A stretch of DNA of 64,000 nucleotides, from NCBI GenBank assembly GCA_003254885.1, contig QANT01003962.1, positions 62,001-126,000 of the forward strand. The letters run 5' to 3'. The stretch is from Purshia tridentata. Its lineage: Eukaryota; Streptophyta; Magnoliopsida; Rosales; Rosaceae. The number at the start of each line of letters is the position of its first letter. Positions within the stretch are counted from its first letter, which is position 1. Positions 47,734-61,225 of the stretch are shown piece by piece. The translations under genes were made by a program, and so were the position numbers. The notes beneath the pieces are model-generated. The model had not been told where the DNA came from. It worked only from the letters and a program-made list of their open reading frames with translations, and did not search any database.

Positions 47734-50700
47734 ATGGCCAAATTCTTCATTTGCATGATTTTGATGGTGGGTTTGGTTGCCATTGAGGGTGCCCCTCAAA
47801 GCTCTCTTATCACCCACCTTCCTGGCTTTAATGGTACTTTTCCATCCAACCACTACTCAGGGTAAGTTCTCATAAACGTTCATATCAATTAATGTTTGCA
47901 TATATATAGCTAGTGTAGGTGCTGGTTTTGATGGTTGCGCATTAATTTATTTGGTCTTATATATATATGTTGAATTAATTTGTTATGTAGATATATAAGC
48001 ATAGATGGAAAGAATCTTTTCTACTACTTGGTAGCTTCAGAAAGAAACCCAGCAAATGATCCAGTTGTTTTGTGGCTCAATGGTGGACCCGGCTGCTCCA
48101 GCTTCGATGGTTTTGTCTACGAACATGGTTTGCTTGCTTCCTACATTACTATATTACTATACTTCATATGTTTTCTTTTCTATACTATTTTTTTTTTCTT
48201 CCCCCAATTGGGTACATCAATCAATCTAATCAACTTTTTGTTGATCCAACCACAGTATATCTTGTACTTTCAGTATTAATTAATTAATTGGACTCGTTGA
48301 CTGATTAATAAGATAATTACTGTTAAACGTTTTTAGAACGTTTTTCTGTATTTTTCTCTATATTATATATGCAATTGTCATCTTATTAGTTGGGGGTTGG
48401 GGTGGCCTGGTCGTTACCACTATCAATTAGTTGGGAACTTGGGTCACGGGTGTTGATTATTGGAAAGAAGACTATATCCATATATTAATTTATATGCCTT
48501 TTGAACCACAATTAATTTCTCAAACCTAATGTTGTTCATTTCTGCTCTAATAAAGTAGCTGGGCAAATTGGCATGCACTACATAATTAAGTAATGTTAAT
48601 TATGGATGTAAAGCTTTAATTAGAATAAGTATTTTTCTGTGAGATTATGGGCGTCGAATATATACCACATACATGTTCAAGTGAATTTGAAGTCCTATGG
48701 TATATGCTTATATGGAATGAATGGTGCCCCGCCCTGCACTGCACCTATAATTTCTTTAGTTTTGTCGTTTGTTTTGAGTATTTGTCTTTGGTACGTACAT
48801 TGTAACCAAACTAGTACCGACTCGGTAGTAAAATTGTACACTAGTGATGACATTGACAGTCAATAATATATGGATACACGCTGCAGGGCCATTCAATTTT
48901 GAACAAGGAAAACAAAAAAGAGAATTGCCTGTCCTGCACCTTAATCCTTATAGCTGGTCCAAGGTTGGTGGTTTAAACATTAATTCTTGTGACTGTCACT
49001 ACTGATCAATTAAAACTCATGGCAATCCTTAATATTATTTATTTGTTTATTTATATATATATATATATATATGGCAGTTAATTAATTAAGCTCGTCATCA
49101 TTTTCTTTACTAATTAGATATTTATATATAATGTTTTAAAAAGTTTGTTGATCATAAATATATGATAATTTTTTACGGATGTGCAGGTTTCGAACATAAT
49201 TTATTTGGATTCTCCTGCGGGTGTTGGGTTTTCTTACTCTCAAAACTCAAGCAAATACGTAACAGGGGACCTGCAAACTGCTTCTGATACCCACTCCTTC
49301 CTCCTCAAGGTACCTACCTCCGTAATTTGATTCATGATCAACAATTAATTCTGTACTTGTAATATTAATGAATTCATGTAATTCATATTCTGCATGCATA
49401 TATGATATATGGATGCAGTGGTTTAAGGAATTCCCAGAGTTTGTTTCAAATCCATTTTATATTGCGGGAGAGTCTTATGCTGGAATCTATGTGCCAACTC
49501 TAGCTTCTCAAGTTGTCAAAGGTACATTTTTCAGTTTCATATATTCATGAATTATGTGTATATATATACCTCACAGAGTCGTTCACGTTACTATGTATAT
49601 ACATGTACATATGTGTAATTAGTGTAGGATTTGCTGCATATATATATGTGTGTGTGTGTGTGTGACTACTGTAACGTATCATGTATCTTCCATTTCTTCT
49701 GTATGTAGGTATTGCAAATGGAACAAAACCAATTCTAAATTTCAAGGTATATACTCACGTTAATTGAAAGAATTAATTAAGCTAATTAATGTAAACTTAA
49801 TTATATATAGTTGATTTATAGATGCATATATATACATGTAGGGTTACATGGTGGGGAATGGAGTGACAGACCGAAAATTTGATGGCAATGCTTTAGTCCC
49901 ATTTGCTCATGGCATGGCCCTCATTTCAGAACAAATCTATGAGGTGCCTACAGTACTACTCACTTAACACACCCATATATGTATATGTTAATTCTTTTCA
50001 TTAATTCATCTAATTCGTTTTATGTTTTTATTTTCCATTAATTTTCTTTTTTAGTGTCAAAATATAAGCAAATTGATGTGAGGCAATTATATTAATTTAT
50101 TGGTGACAACTGACAACTATATATATATTGCAGGAAGTAGTAGCCGCATGTGGAGGAAACTACTATAGGCCTCCAAATTCTGAATGCAGCGATAAACTTG
50201 ACCTAGTATACAAGGTGCAAATTAATGTGCAAATTAATGCGCGCAATTGTCTTGTATAAATTCCAATTAAATTAATTAATATTTATTTCCTCTCCCTCAC
50301 AATATTAATAATTGTAATATATGGTAGGTAGGTATAATTAATTAGTACGTTCTTGGTGATTGAAAATTAGGCTCTTGGTGGACTAAACATTTACGACATA
50401 CTTGAGCCTTGTTACCATGGCCCAGGAGGAACTAATGGAAACAGCAGCAGTTTACCATTAAGCTTTCAGCAATTAGGGAATAAGACTAGTTCTGCACAGA
50501 AGCCTCTGGGAGTGAGGAAAAGGATGTTCGGCCGCGCTTGGCCTTTCCAGGCACCCGTTGAAGATGGCATTGTCCCTTTGTGGCCTCAACTAGCAGCAAA
50601 CTCACTATCGGTTCCTTGCGTTGTAAGTAATTTATTTTACTTTCAGTTTCTACACTTAATAACATATAGCTCTAGCTAGCTAGAAACATTTTAATTTGGA

Positions 50701-51914
50701 TATATATGCATATGTATTTGTCAAGTGTAGAATGATGAAGTTGCAACTTTCTGGCTGAACGACCCAGCAGTTAGGGAATCAATTCATGCTGAACCGGTAA
50801 GCTATCGGATCATTTTCCTAGCTAGCTCATTCCATATATATAGCTTGCTTCAGCTTCAAATGAATTAATCACACATTAATGAATGAATGAATGAATGACA
50901 GGAAAGTGTAGCTGGTCCTTGGGAGTTATGCACAAGTAGATTAACGTATTACCATGATGCTGGAAGTATGATCCCTTACCACCAGAACCTTACAACCCAA
51001 GGATACCGAGCACTCATTTTCAGGTAAATTTTTTTTTTACAATAAAAGAAAAATTAAATTGCATATATTAACTTACACTAATTACATGGTACCATGGAGA
51101 TATATAAAGCTCGATCAAAAGAATTATTTATTCATTGTTTCATTAACTGTTGGCATATATGCAGTGGGGACCATGATATGTGTGTTCCATATACCGGGAG
51201 CGAGGCATGGACTCGATCACTTGGATATAAGACTGTAGATCCATGGAGATCTTGGCTATCCAATAACCAAGTGGCAGGGTATCTACTTTATTCATTTCAC
51301 ACTTCACACTTTTCCTGCTACTGCTGCTCCACCATGCATGTTTTCTTTAGCAATTAATATCCCAACTTCTAAAGCCAAGTTGATCCTGTTTTCTGATATT
51401 TCTATAAGGAGCTATATATATTCACCTAGCTCCATATATGTGGCAATCAATCAATAATAACTTTCTACTAACTTAATTTCCTCCATTCACAAGGATATAT
51501 ATGAATGTACTTAATTCTACCACTATGCCATATATATCTGGAGCACATATATATGGTCCATACTCCATATAGAGTACGTGAAGCAGCTTTAAAGATTATT
51601 TTTGTTTTTATTTGCTGCAGATACTTACAAGGATATGAAAACAACCTCACATTTCTCACCGTCAAGGTCTGTATATTAGATTTGTTTAATAATTGATAAT
51701 TTATATATAGGAGGATGTAGATGAACTTTCTTTTTCTCATAAACTAAATGATGTAAATGCCAAAAAGCTCGATCTGCTTTTGAGTTTTTTTTATTGAAGT
51801 TATTAATGTTGTGGTGGGTGGGGCATGCAGGGATCTGGGCACACAGTCCCCGAATACAAGCCACGGGAGGCACTGGACTTCTACAGCCGCTGGTTGGAGG
51901 CAAAACCGATATGA
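47734..51914 (+). CDS. Serine carboxypeptidase-like protein (S10 family, SCPL20/CP1-like)
   Basis: Fourteen exons: 47734..47861, 47991..48127, 48887..48963, 49187..49309, 49419..49521, 49709..49746, 49842..49943, 50134..50214, 50371..50622, 50731..50796, 50902..51023, 51165..51278, 51621..51666, 51831..51914, giving 490 residues. A signal peptide ([17 protein letters not shown]) precedes the fold. [14 protein letters not shown] is the oxyanion-hole motif. The triad is Ser174 in GESYAG, Asp in [12 protein letters not shown], and His467 in [12 protein letters not shown] Lys/Arg-containing loop ([13 protein letters not shown]) marks the cut region between A and B chains. Proteins of this type act in vacuole or apoplast as carboxypeptidases. 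I see no sign of the SCPL acyltransferase group, though sequence alone does not exclude it. All joins are GT-AG and in phase. Confidence 0.92.
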
Positions 51915-53238
51915 CTCACGTTGACAATCACCGCCGGGAAAACCTCTTTTCTTTTCCTTTTTCCTTTTTGCCTGCCCCTAAACAGAGCATGCACCAGCCA
52001 TTTGAAAGACAACTTCGTTATCAAATTTTAATCTTACACCAAAGAAATGATTAGCAAGTGATCTGACAAGAGCTTCATTTTCTTTTTCTTTTTCTTTCAC
52101 ATGACTAATACATATTTAAAGCTATTTGTTTAATGTACATAAGGTCCCACAGACACGTGAACAACTGCAAGCACACATGCATGAGCATCTCATATACGTA
52201 GTTAGTGTGAAGTGTGAACAACTGTGATGAGGTTAATGCCATCAAGCCAAGGCCATTGCTTGCAAATATCATTGTGAAAGTCCACCCCTGCCAAGCCATC
52301 ATCTTGAAAAAGCAGCTAATATCCCTAATTGACAAATAATATAGGTGTCTTTGTCTATCTATGACCATAATAAATTCTGATATACATACCCCCACACCAC
52401 AAATGAAAACAACCTCATCATCTTTCCAAATCAAACTTCAAATAATAAAATGAGCAGAAAAACAACACCCTCTAATTAATTTCTGAATTGACATTTGATA
52501 AACAGATTGAAAACCACCCTCATCAAATTCATGTATAATTACTAACGTGGGAAAACTCAATGATTCAATAGAAATGCAGTGTGCTCAGTGATGGATACTA
52601 CTCAGGCTTTGAGTATGACAGACATGGACACAATATGAGCTGCCCCATATATAAAGCCAAAAGAAACATGCTTAACTGTTTCATATTGTTGTTAATGAGC
52701 TCTTTTTTCAGCCTGGTATTTGGCAACTTGGATAGCAACTAACAAAAAGATGATGCACATTAATCTCCACCAATCAATTAAAATTGAGTAGCAAGTAACA
52801 ACCACAAACAAGAAAGAAAGCTAATTAGCTAAATATCTTCTTTGCAAATGGAGCAACAACATTACATTGAAAGTATATTCCACATTTGAACATGACAGGC
52901 AGGAAAAGAAAACCAGACCATTCAAATTTCAAGCTGAAACTAAGGTGGGCTTCATTATCACAAAATTATTATCGACATAACACACATGAAATTTTCTGAA
53001 ACAGAGGGAAAAAAAAATAGACGGAGAGTTGGATTTTACAAAAATTCCAATTCTACCCACACTGGAAAGGACAATTTCCCAGACATGCTAATATAGTCGG
53101 GAGGGCCCACCTCTCCGGTCAAAATTTTAACTTTGATGGCCCTACAAATCGCAGAAAGTAGAAAAAGAAAACAGAATTGGAGACTAGGAAAAAGAAAAAG
53201 AAAATAATACAAAAGAAATTATGAGAAACAAGGGAAAA
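51915..53238. other. Convergent intergenic region between SCPL and PP2C
   Basis: Spacer and 3' UTRs. An open frame at 52105-52434 on the minus strand has no recognisable motif. Nothing else seen. Confidence 0.5.
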
Positions 53239-54415
53239 TCAAACCTTGTTCCAGGCCTTCTTGTCTTCTTTTCCAGGAACAAACCTTGGCAGGGTCAATA
53301 ATGTGTTAACACGAGAAACTCCTTCCAAAGCAGACCACTCTTTAACCACTTCCGAATTAATGTCCTCTGCAGCATTCTCCTCCTCTTCTTCTTCTTTTTG
53401 AACAACCTGTTTGCCAGTTATGACAGTCCCTGATCGGACTAAAGAAGTTGCCCCAGAGAGATCTTCTTCTTCAGTCCCAGCATTGACCTCATCCATTTTA
53501 GTAGGCTGCTCATTAGCAGCAGTTGATATAGTCGAGTCTGAATCAAGGAAAAGGCAAACTGCAGCACAGTCGTCTATTTTTGAAGTTGGGTATTTCTGTT
53601 TCCAAGCTCGAACTGCTGACTCAACCAGTGCTCGAGCTGCAGAGGAATGTGTTGGGGCTGATGCTACAATGTCTACCACTTCTTTGTTGGAGAGAACATC
53701 CCAAATCTGCCAAAAAGTTTAACTTTTAGAATCGAAGAGCAGGAGGAGGAAAAGGATTAAAGGAAGAGAAACGTTATATATCTTCTGTGAAGTGTAAATA
53801 TCTTCACATTAGTTGGCTCCATACCCCATCTGTAGCCAAGACTATAAATTCATCCTTCTCAGTGAGACGCCGGTATGATATATCAGGCACAGATATCAGA
53901 CCAAAATCCTTGAGGCAGAAATCTCCAAAAGCCCGTGCCATGGCAAGACCAGGGGAGTCATTGTTTGGCAGCCAGACCCGAGCAACCTCAGGTTCATCTT
54001 GAAGAGCAAAAACACGCCCTCTACACTTACGTATTCTCTCTGCTTCCGCTGTTAGTGAGGAAAAGATAAAGAAAAAAGTAGGTAAGAACTAAGAGAAAAG
54101 TTTATCACAAGAAACTAGTAAGCAGACTACAATTGACCATAGAACCCTGTTATTTGTATTCCTTGTTCACTATGGAAGCCATGATCAAATGTACAAAGAT
54201 TCACTCTCTATAATGGCAGTGGACAAACAACAAATAGACAAGTCACTAAACGATAAACCATTATCAGTACATTCCAAACTTTCTTGCCTGATGAAAGCAG
54301 CATCAAAGCTTCAAAGCCAATTAACTTTACTTGATTCATTATACACAAAAATTAATGGACTTTAAGATCATTTCGAACCAGTTCAACTATTGCCTTTTAG
54401 AACACTCCACAAAAT

Positions 54416-54455
<40 letters not shown>

Positions 54456-55977
54456 AGGAAGATTTGGTTTGAGATCCACAGTCAACTGAATTGCAGTTAG
54501 ATTGTCATCTTTATCTCTCGTGCACAGAACAGCTCTGGAGTCTCCAACATTTCCAATGATTAAATCCCGACCCTAAGAAACATGCCAATACATGCATGAT
54601 CAAGATGAGTACATCACAAAAAGCCAACACCAAATCAAGACAAGTTTCCAAAGACTATAGGACCACCTGTTTCACAAAAGTTACTGCTGTTGTCCCACTA
54701 CAAAAGCAATCGATACTTGGTTGCATACGCAGTTCCCTGTCCATAGTTTTGAAAGCCTTTAGGAATGACTCTTTCAGTGTCTGAAATATCTCTGGGTGCT
54801 TTTCTGTTTCCTCAATATCAATGGAGGCCCTGAAATCTTCATCAACAGATACAAAGCCAGTATCATCTGAATTCAAGCTTCCTGCAGTATTGAGGCTGAT
54901 CTCCTTGAGAACTTCCTCACTGGTTATGTTCACTTCCCAGTGTGCACTCAATTTCAGAGGAAGAGAATCCCTCACTCTCTTAGCAACCATATGGCCATAT
55001 GGACCATGACCATCAAAAACACCACAGAAAACTGTGTCTGTTCTTGAGCCAAAATTCTGAAATCCACAGTTAAAAAGAGTTTAGACAATAATAACGGTGA
55101 GATATTATAACTGCTGATAAATTTGAAATATGAAGTGATAATGGGCAATTAATCAAACATGCAAGCTTATAATACACCGGTATATGTTTCCTTATAAGAT
55201 ACATATCAAACCAAAAACTAGCAATCAGTAAAAATCAGAGAAATGTATCAATATAAGAAAAAATAGAACAGTCTAAAAATATGGAAGTAAAAAAAACAAG
55301 GATAAAATTATCAGAATGTCAAAATATGGCAAAATCCACTCATATAAATATGAACATAGTAGCCTCTTCTATGGGAACCTCCAATTATATGACAATGAAG
55401 GTGAGCCAATCTGCTCATCAAACAAGGACTTGTGATAGCACAGAAGTAAGGCTTGCTAGTTTGGATAAAATCCTAAAAAAAGGGTAGAGAAACTGCAGCC
55501 AACTAATATAAAAGAGAAAAAAAAAAGGCAAAAGAATTGCAAAAGATGNAAAAAAAAAAAAAAAAAAAAAAAAAAAGCAAAAGAATTGCAAAAGATGAAG
55601 ATAACATAAGAAATAAAAAGTTGCACAGGTATATTTTAAATCCTCATACAAAAAATCAATTAAGCAACAGAAAACAAATAAGAGAATCTGAGTTGAGTTA
55701 AGATTATGATTAAAGAGCTAACCTCCCAAACAATCATGGCATCCTGGTTGGTTCCTTTCTTGCCTTGTTGTGTAAACAAAGATGCAACTTCACTTGACCC
55801 GTTCAAGAACATTCTCCCAGGAATTCTATGCAGCGGTTCGTCGCGGCGGCTATCAAAGGAAGAATTTCGAGATCCCATTCTCTTCTTGAAGCTCTTCCGC
55901 CGCCTGACTCCCCATCCGGGAGACGACGGTGAATCGGGCAGAGGGCTCCTGCTTTCTACAGACAAGCAGGAACCCAT
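53239..55977 (-). CDS. Protein phosphatase 2C, clade E type, with myristoylation motif
   Basis: Five exons: 55723..55977, 54667..55056, 54455..54572, 53825..54048, 53239..53706, giving 484 residues. The start MGSCLSVES is a textbook N-myristoylation and palmitoylation context, as in Arabidopsis PP2C33/PP2C74. A basic linker follows, then the PP2C core: GTNQDAMIVWE, VFCGVFDGHGPYGH (metal ligand Asp100), SGTTAVT, IGNVGDSRAVL, LAMARAFGDF and FIVLATDGIWDVLSN. The C-terminal region is acidic and low in complexity (a run of Glu). It dephosphorylates Ser/Thr and would sit at the plasma membrane. The third intron starts GT followed directly by (CT)17 (54419-54454), an odd donor. A 5' UTR intron is likely, since the start is preceded by ccctcag, but its donor is not assigned. 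Confidence 0.92.
54419..54454. repeat. (AG)17 microsatellite abutting a PP2C splice donor
   Basis: Seventeen AG units on the plus strand are read as GT(CT)17 from the donor on the coding strand. The exon ends CTTCCTG at 54455. Confidence 0.93.
55528..55597. repeat. Poly-A run with one undetermined base between two copies of a 21-bp unit
   Basis: A unit beginning gcaaaagaattgcaaaag occurs at 55528 and again at 55577. Between them is an N (55549) and a run of A. It lies in the first coding intron of the PP2C gene. The single N and the homopolymer point to an uncertain assembly spot. Confidence 0.85.
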
Positions 55978-56880
55978 TCTGAGGGCCCTGATAATATTTA
56001 GTATGCACTCCAGACCAGCTGAGCAGTAACACCCCCTATTTTCAATTGACGGATCCGTCAGAAATTCCTGGTAAAATCCCAAACACACCTTCAAACTCAG
56101 GGCCTAAGCGACCACTAAAGCCACTCTTTAATCTTTGAACAATAATACTCTTGTGAATTCACAGCCTAACTATCAGATTATCCACTCCAACAAATTTGCC
56201 CAGAAAGCACTCCAATTTGGACCCAAGCTATAACTACGGCACCCACCATTAAGCAAAACACAGAATTTAATATCACCCGTTTTTACTTCACAAGAAAGGA
56301 AAACACTTTTTCGTAACCTTTTGAGAGTTGAAAGCACCAATGATGTAAAAAATGGCCAACCTCTTTTCCATGTTTTAAATCACAGACATATGAAAAAGCT
56401 AACAAAAGGCATATATGGTATAAATAAAGCAGATCTATGTTAAAAAAACCCACTTTTTCAACACAAACCATTCTAAAATCACAAACCCATATCCCCAAAT
56501 TCGACAAGAAAGCTCCCCATCACAATTTGCACACATAATCCTAATATTTTCACAGATATGAATCCAATGGAGCTTTAAATGTCGACCAAACCCACCCGAA
56601 CGATCTTATCCAACTCAGATCCAGCTTGGATTCATTGAAGCAAATACGAATGGAAGAGAATTTATGCGAAAGAAGCCAAATTACAGTACAGAGAATGGGC
56701 TCAGAAAACAGAGCAGCTCAGCTCACGGCTTTGCATAAAGAGAGCATCTTTGCCAACGATATCACAATACAGGAAGCGGGTAGAGAGCCAATTTAGAGAG
56801 AGAAGGAAATGAAAGAGAGAGAGCGACTTTGAATGTGAGAAATAATCGCAACCACGAGCAGCAACTGAAATATAAAAGAT
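55978..56880 (-). promoter_or_regulatory. Probable leader, leader intron and promoter of the PP2C gene
   Basis: GA/CT-rich sequence near 56750-56960 is typical of a plant first exon and core promoter on the minus strand. The sequence between it and the ATG is intron-like. The exact transcript start is not visible to me. Confidence 0.4.
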
Positions 56881-59701
56881 TGCAAAAATACCCGCTCTTG
56901 TAATATGACCTGACTTTCTAGAGAGAGAAACAGAGAGAAGGAATCTCTAGAGAGAGAGTGGAACAAACCACTAATCTTTTAGTTTTTTTGGAGCGAAAAA
57001 AGTTATTGGAGAGAGAAAAAATACTATACTTCTTCTAGAGGTTGAAGTTTCTACTCTTCTTTTTTTCCCCCTTAGAGGGAGTTCTTAAAGGTGCATAGTA
57101 ACAAAATGATTACAGGTTTCGACCACAAAAAAAACAGAATGATTTCGAGGAATTGCAACTTCAAGACCCTGTCTGTCTGTCTGTCGCATTCACAAACTTG
57201 AGCAAACAAAATAAAATAAAACTTATATAAAAATGTATTTTGAGATTTAGTACAGTATCAGATTGGTTGGAAACATCACATTAGTATGACTATGGTCCAA
57301 AGGAAAGCTTTGGCATTTTGGATTTTTGTTGAGGGTAATTTTATTCCACCCATCTTAATACTCATTTTATCTCTAGATCCTGTACTAAGAAGAATATAAG
57401 ATAGATTACTAAACATTGTTATATCAGTTTCCCTAGCTCTTTTATTATCTAACTCCCTTCCCCATTACTATCAATTACGGAATATATAGGAGAATTTGAT
57501 ACGTCATATTTATTTATTTATATAAACTATATAGTGGCATAAATGTGCATTCAATAATTGATCGAGACTTGACAAAATGAAAAAATGGATGGAGACAATT
57601 GTATACAACTTAAGATTCAAGAATACGAGTATATTGGATGTGCAATTACGAGTATACATACATCATAATTTTGTACAATTACTTTTTATGATAATGTTTA
57701 AAAATAAGGATAATATAGTAATTAACCACATGATCCCACTTCTAGACTCCACTCTCAATTCTCATCCGCTAGTCACACTCTCAATTTAACCACGTTTCTA
57801 GTTCTACTCTAATCGATTTTTGTTATATATGTTTGAACACTTGTAGTTGCTAGCTGTGACGTGTGTAAACTAATCTTATCAAGGATTAATGACATATATA
57901 TATATAATATATGTATGTATAAGATTAAGTAGTACAGCTGCATGTCTGTGAGGATCCACGTCATTTGTACGTGGGCCACTGAGTCTGTCCCAAATCTGAA
58001 CTAGAGTGATAGCTAGTATGGCATATATTGGAGCATATTATAAGGCCAACCATGTATAATGCATGCATATTACAAAGTTAGAAAACCCGACCAGATTTGG
58101 TCGGTCTCATTATTATCAAATTACATTCCTTCTTTATTATATGAACATGAACATGGGATATTACGTCCACACCCATTAGCCACCCATCCACACCTCTATA
58201 ACTCTGTATGCTTTCTGCCCGTCTTAATTATTCTCCCAATCTTTCATATACAACCCTTCATACGTACATCTTATTCTCTCAATATTTCACACAACCGTAC
58301 CTTCTCACGTGTATATATTTCACCTAATTATCTCAATTTTTCACACGTGTATTTAAGATAAATCTCAAATACGTCAAGTAATTATTTTATTAATTAACAT
58401 GGTACATGACACATATTAGTTTTGTGAATTTCCATATCAATATGTCTTTTGTGGATTTGCTCCCAAAATTTCCATCAAGTTTTATGATTTAGAGTTTTTA
58501 ACTTTAAAGTAATCGAATACGTGAAACACACTATAACGTTTTTATTATGTAATTATATATAATTTAATATTGGGTCTATACCAAATTTATGACTATAAAT
58601 TCTTGATTAAGATTGAGAGAAAATAAAGTAAATTAACTAGAATTATGGGAGTACGTGAAAACGAAAACTTGTATATAATATACTATACCCCAACAATATG
58701 GATACTAGGTCCATCCGATAAAGACACAACATGCAGCTGGTAAATATTGAAACGACATGGATACTGTACCTCATCCACTTCAATTTCAATGCGCGCATTC
58801 ATTATCATATCATACCATGATATGATATAGATATATATATATATATATATATATAAGAGAAACAATCTTAGCCCCATATATTAAAGCATGTATGTATAGC
58901 CTGTCTTGGCATGACATATGCATGATGTTTAACACGTACTATATAAATTTGACTGATCGATCATAGTGCACAATTTATGCATTTCAATCATTCATGTCTT
59001 ATATTCATTCACATGTCGCCCAAATATTATTTAATTGTAACTCAAGTGATCGCATTCGAGTAGGTAAAAAGGAGTAGGTGTTTGAACACCTCCATGGGAG
59101 CGAGGTAGCGAACACTTTATGCTCAATATATTGCTCCAACATACATGTACTTTTATCATCAACTTTTTTTCAGTTTCATCTGACATATGTGTATATTTGT
59201 CCTTTAAAAAAAATGGTATTTGAAACTCGATCACCTCATTGTTTAATAAAGGATGCTCATACCGACTATTTTACTTGAGGCCCACCTAGTATTAGCTACA
59301 TAAAATTAATCATATGTATTGGATTTAAAAAATTTAGGGAACAAATTAATATTTTGATGGTAAAATACCACATACATTAACAATGTATACATTTAACTTA
59401 TAAATTAATTTGCTACCTCATCACTTAACAATGCTCTTATGTATCACGTTATCATGGATATAATATTTGTTTAATTGGTTGTATATTATACATAATTACA
59501 TACATTCAATCCAAGAAAAGCATATATATTATCAGATTGATGAGGACAGTTTTCCATTTAATGTAAGGTCATGATACCCATGTTCATGGCTCATGTCATA
59601 CTTGCCAGCTGGTCACAACATAGAACTAATTATTCAGTCAAGTACCCGTCACATCACATTTTTTATTAATCTCAATCAATTAATTAACTAATTAGTTATT
59701 A
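56881..59701. other. Gene-poor AT-rich region
   Basis: About 2.8 kb with (TA)n runs (57893-57909 and 58832-58854) and no coding pattern. No transposon borders were found by eye. Confidence 0.5.
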
Positions 59702-60168
59702 GGGGAGTGCTAGTGGGTCTCAAAATCAAGTGCCTCAAAATGATCTCAGTGATATGGAATTTTCATGTCGTAATTTTATTTCATTACTTTAAAACCACGT
59801 CATAATTAATTGCCACATCAAAATTTTTAAAAACGTATCTATCCTTTTAATTAAATTTTATATTAAATTACAAACAATAAGATTATATTAAAAAAAACTT
59901 AAAAACAGTATACAGAAATATTGAAAAACACACAGAAATCACAATTATGCTTTTCTACATGGTTTTTAAATTTTTCTATATGTTTTTTAATTTTTTTGTA
60001 TGTTTTTCAAATTTTTATATGTTTTTTAATTAAAAAGATAGTTATGTCATTAAAAATACTGATATGACACTTACAATATAAAGTAGATAATTACAATTAT
60101 GAAATGGAAATTCCACCTCATTGAGACAATTTTGAGACACCTTATTTTGAGGCCCAAAATCATTTTCC
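59702..60168. mobile_element. Mutator-type MITE with 9-bp target duplication
   Basis: The 467-bp element has terminal inverted repeats of about 77 bp. The left end begins ggggagtgctagtgggtctc and the reverse complement of the right end begins ggaaaatgattttgggcctc. By hand count 58 of 77 positions match. It is flanked by a perfect 9-bp target duplication, tagttatta, at 59693-59701 and 60169-60177. A 9-bp duplication with long inverted repeats is characteristic of the Mutator superfamily. There is no coding capacity, so it is non-autonomous. Divergence between the ends suggests it is not very recent, or that its source already had unequal ends. Confidence 0.85.
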
Positions 60169-60177
60169 TAGTTATTA

Positions 60178-61094
60178 CTATTAGTCACATGTTTCACGCA
60201 TTCATTCTATAACCTTGTATTTTCATTTTGCATACAAAGGATAGCCGGCTACGTAAGTAATTATTAATTAAAGTAAATGTACATTTTATATTTCTTGATA
60301 TTGAATCAACTTACTTAATGTTTTAAATGTTTATATATAGTTGTTGCAGTAACTATAGTCACTGTTCAACAGAAATTATATTATAAAACACGAAAATAAA
60401 ATAAAAACGTGGCATTCGTGCCCAACTCATTTTTCATTAATATAAACTAGATTATCATTGTATTTTTCATTTTGTCTTAAGAAAAACCTTATTAGTTACC
60501 TATATGTTTACTTTACTTAAAAATATAATGCAATATAAAAATTGGATCATGCAAACCATGTGCTTCGTTTGTTAATCATATTATTAATATTATGTTTGAA
60601 ACTTATTTATTTAAAATCATTTCAGTTGGACCAGTCTTCACATAATAACTATATCATGGATTTTATTTTAATGTGAAATACTGAATTAGTAAACGTCAGC
60701 CTTGGTAGTTAGCTAGGTAGGCTTCTTTCTACTTAGGTGTTAACTTTTTTCATTTTAATAGAAACTAATTTGATAATTGAGTTATTTGATATCGTAACGA
60801 AGTCAATTTATTACTAATGGACCGAGGTGGGGGTGGGGGCAGGCAAGAAGCCACCGAAATTGAAGCATGGAACAGAATCCGGTTGGATCATCAAAAACTT
60901 ATAATATATATTAATTTCTCTTGTAATTAGGGGAACATGCTCCTAAAAAAAGGTGAATCGTCTCTACTTTAACCAAGAAAAAGAGGTGAATGGTTAGTTT
61001 TTTCTTCAATTATTTAAACAAATTTTCAGCCATTAAAATTGAGTGCTTATCAAATCGCCGAAAGTCTATTTTGTTTATTTTCCATGTCCTGATT
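60178..61094. other. AT-rich spacer between MITE and P450 relic
   Basis: No gene, repeat border or RNA gene is seen. Confidence 0.45.
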
Positions 61095-61225
61095 CATGGA
61101 ATGAAAGGAATGGGGATAGCATAGAGGTCATTCTTCCTCCTAGAGATGATTCCCAAAGATTCAGTCATGTCAAGATCTGGGTAGATGACCCGTATGGGGG
61201 GCTTTCAGTCTATTCCAATATTTAA
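61095..61225 (-). pseudogene. Relic of the last exon of a CYP71-clan cytochrome P450
   Basis: On the minus strand 61095-61170 reads MTESLGIISRRKNDLYAIPI with PF.P after it, matching the C-terminus of the P450 at 62210 (VTESMGLSTKRKNDLYAVAI). DNA similarity fades over the next 50 bases, where stops and a shift appear. No heme-binding region or upstream exon is seen nearby, so this is a detached 3' piece left by duplication and decay. It lies in the same orientation as the neighbouring P450, about 1 kb downstream of its stop. Confidence 0.82.
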
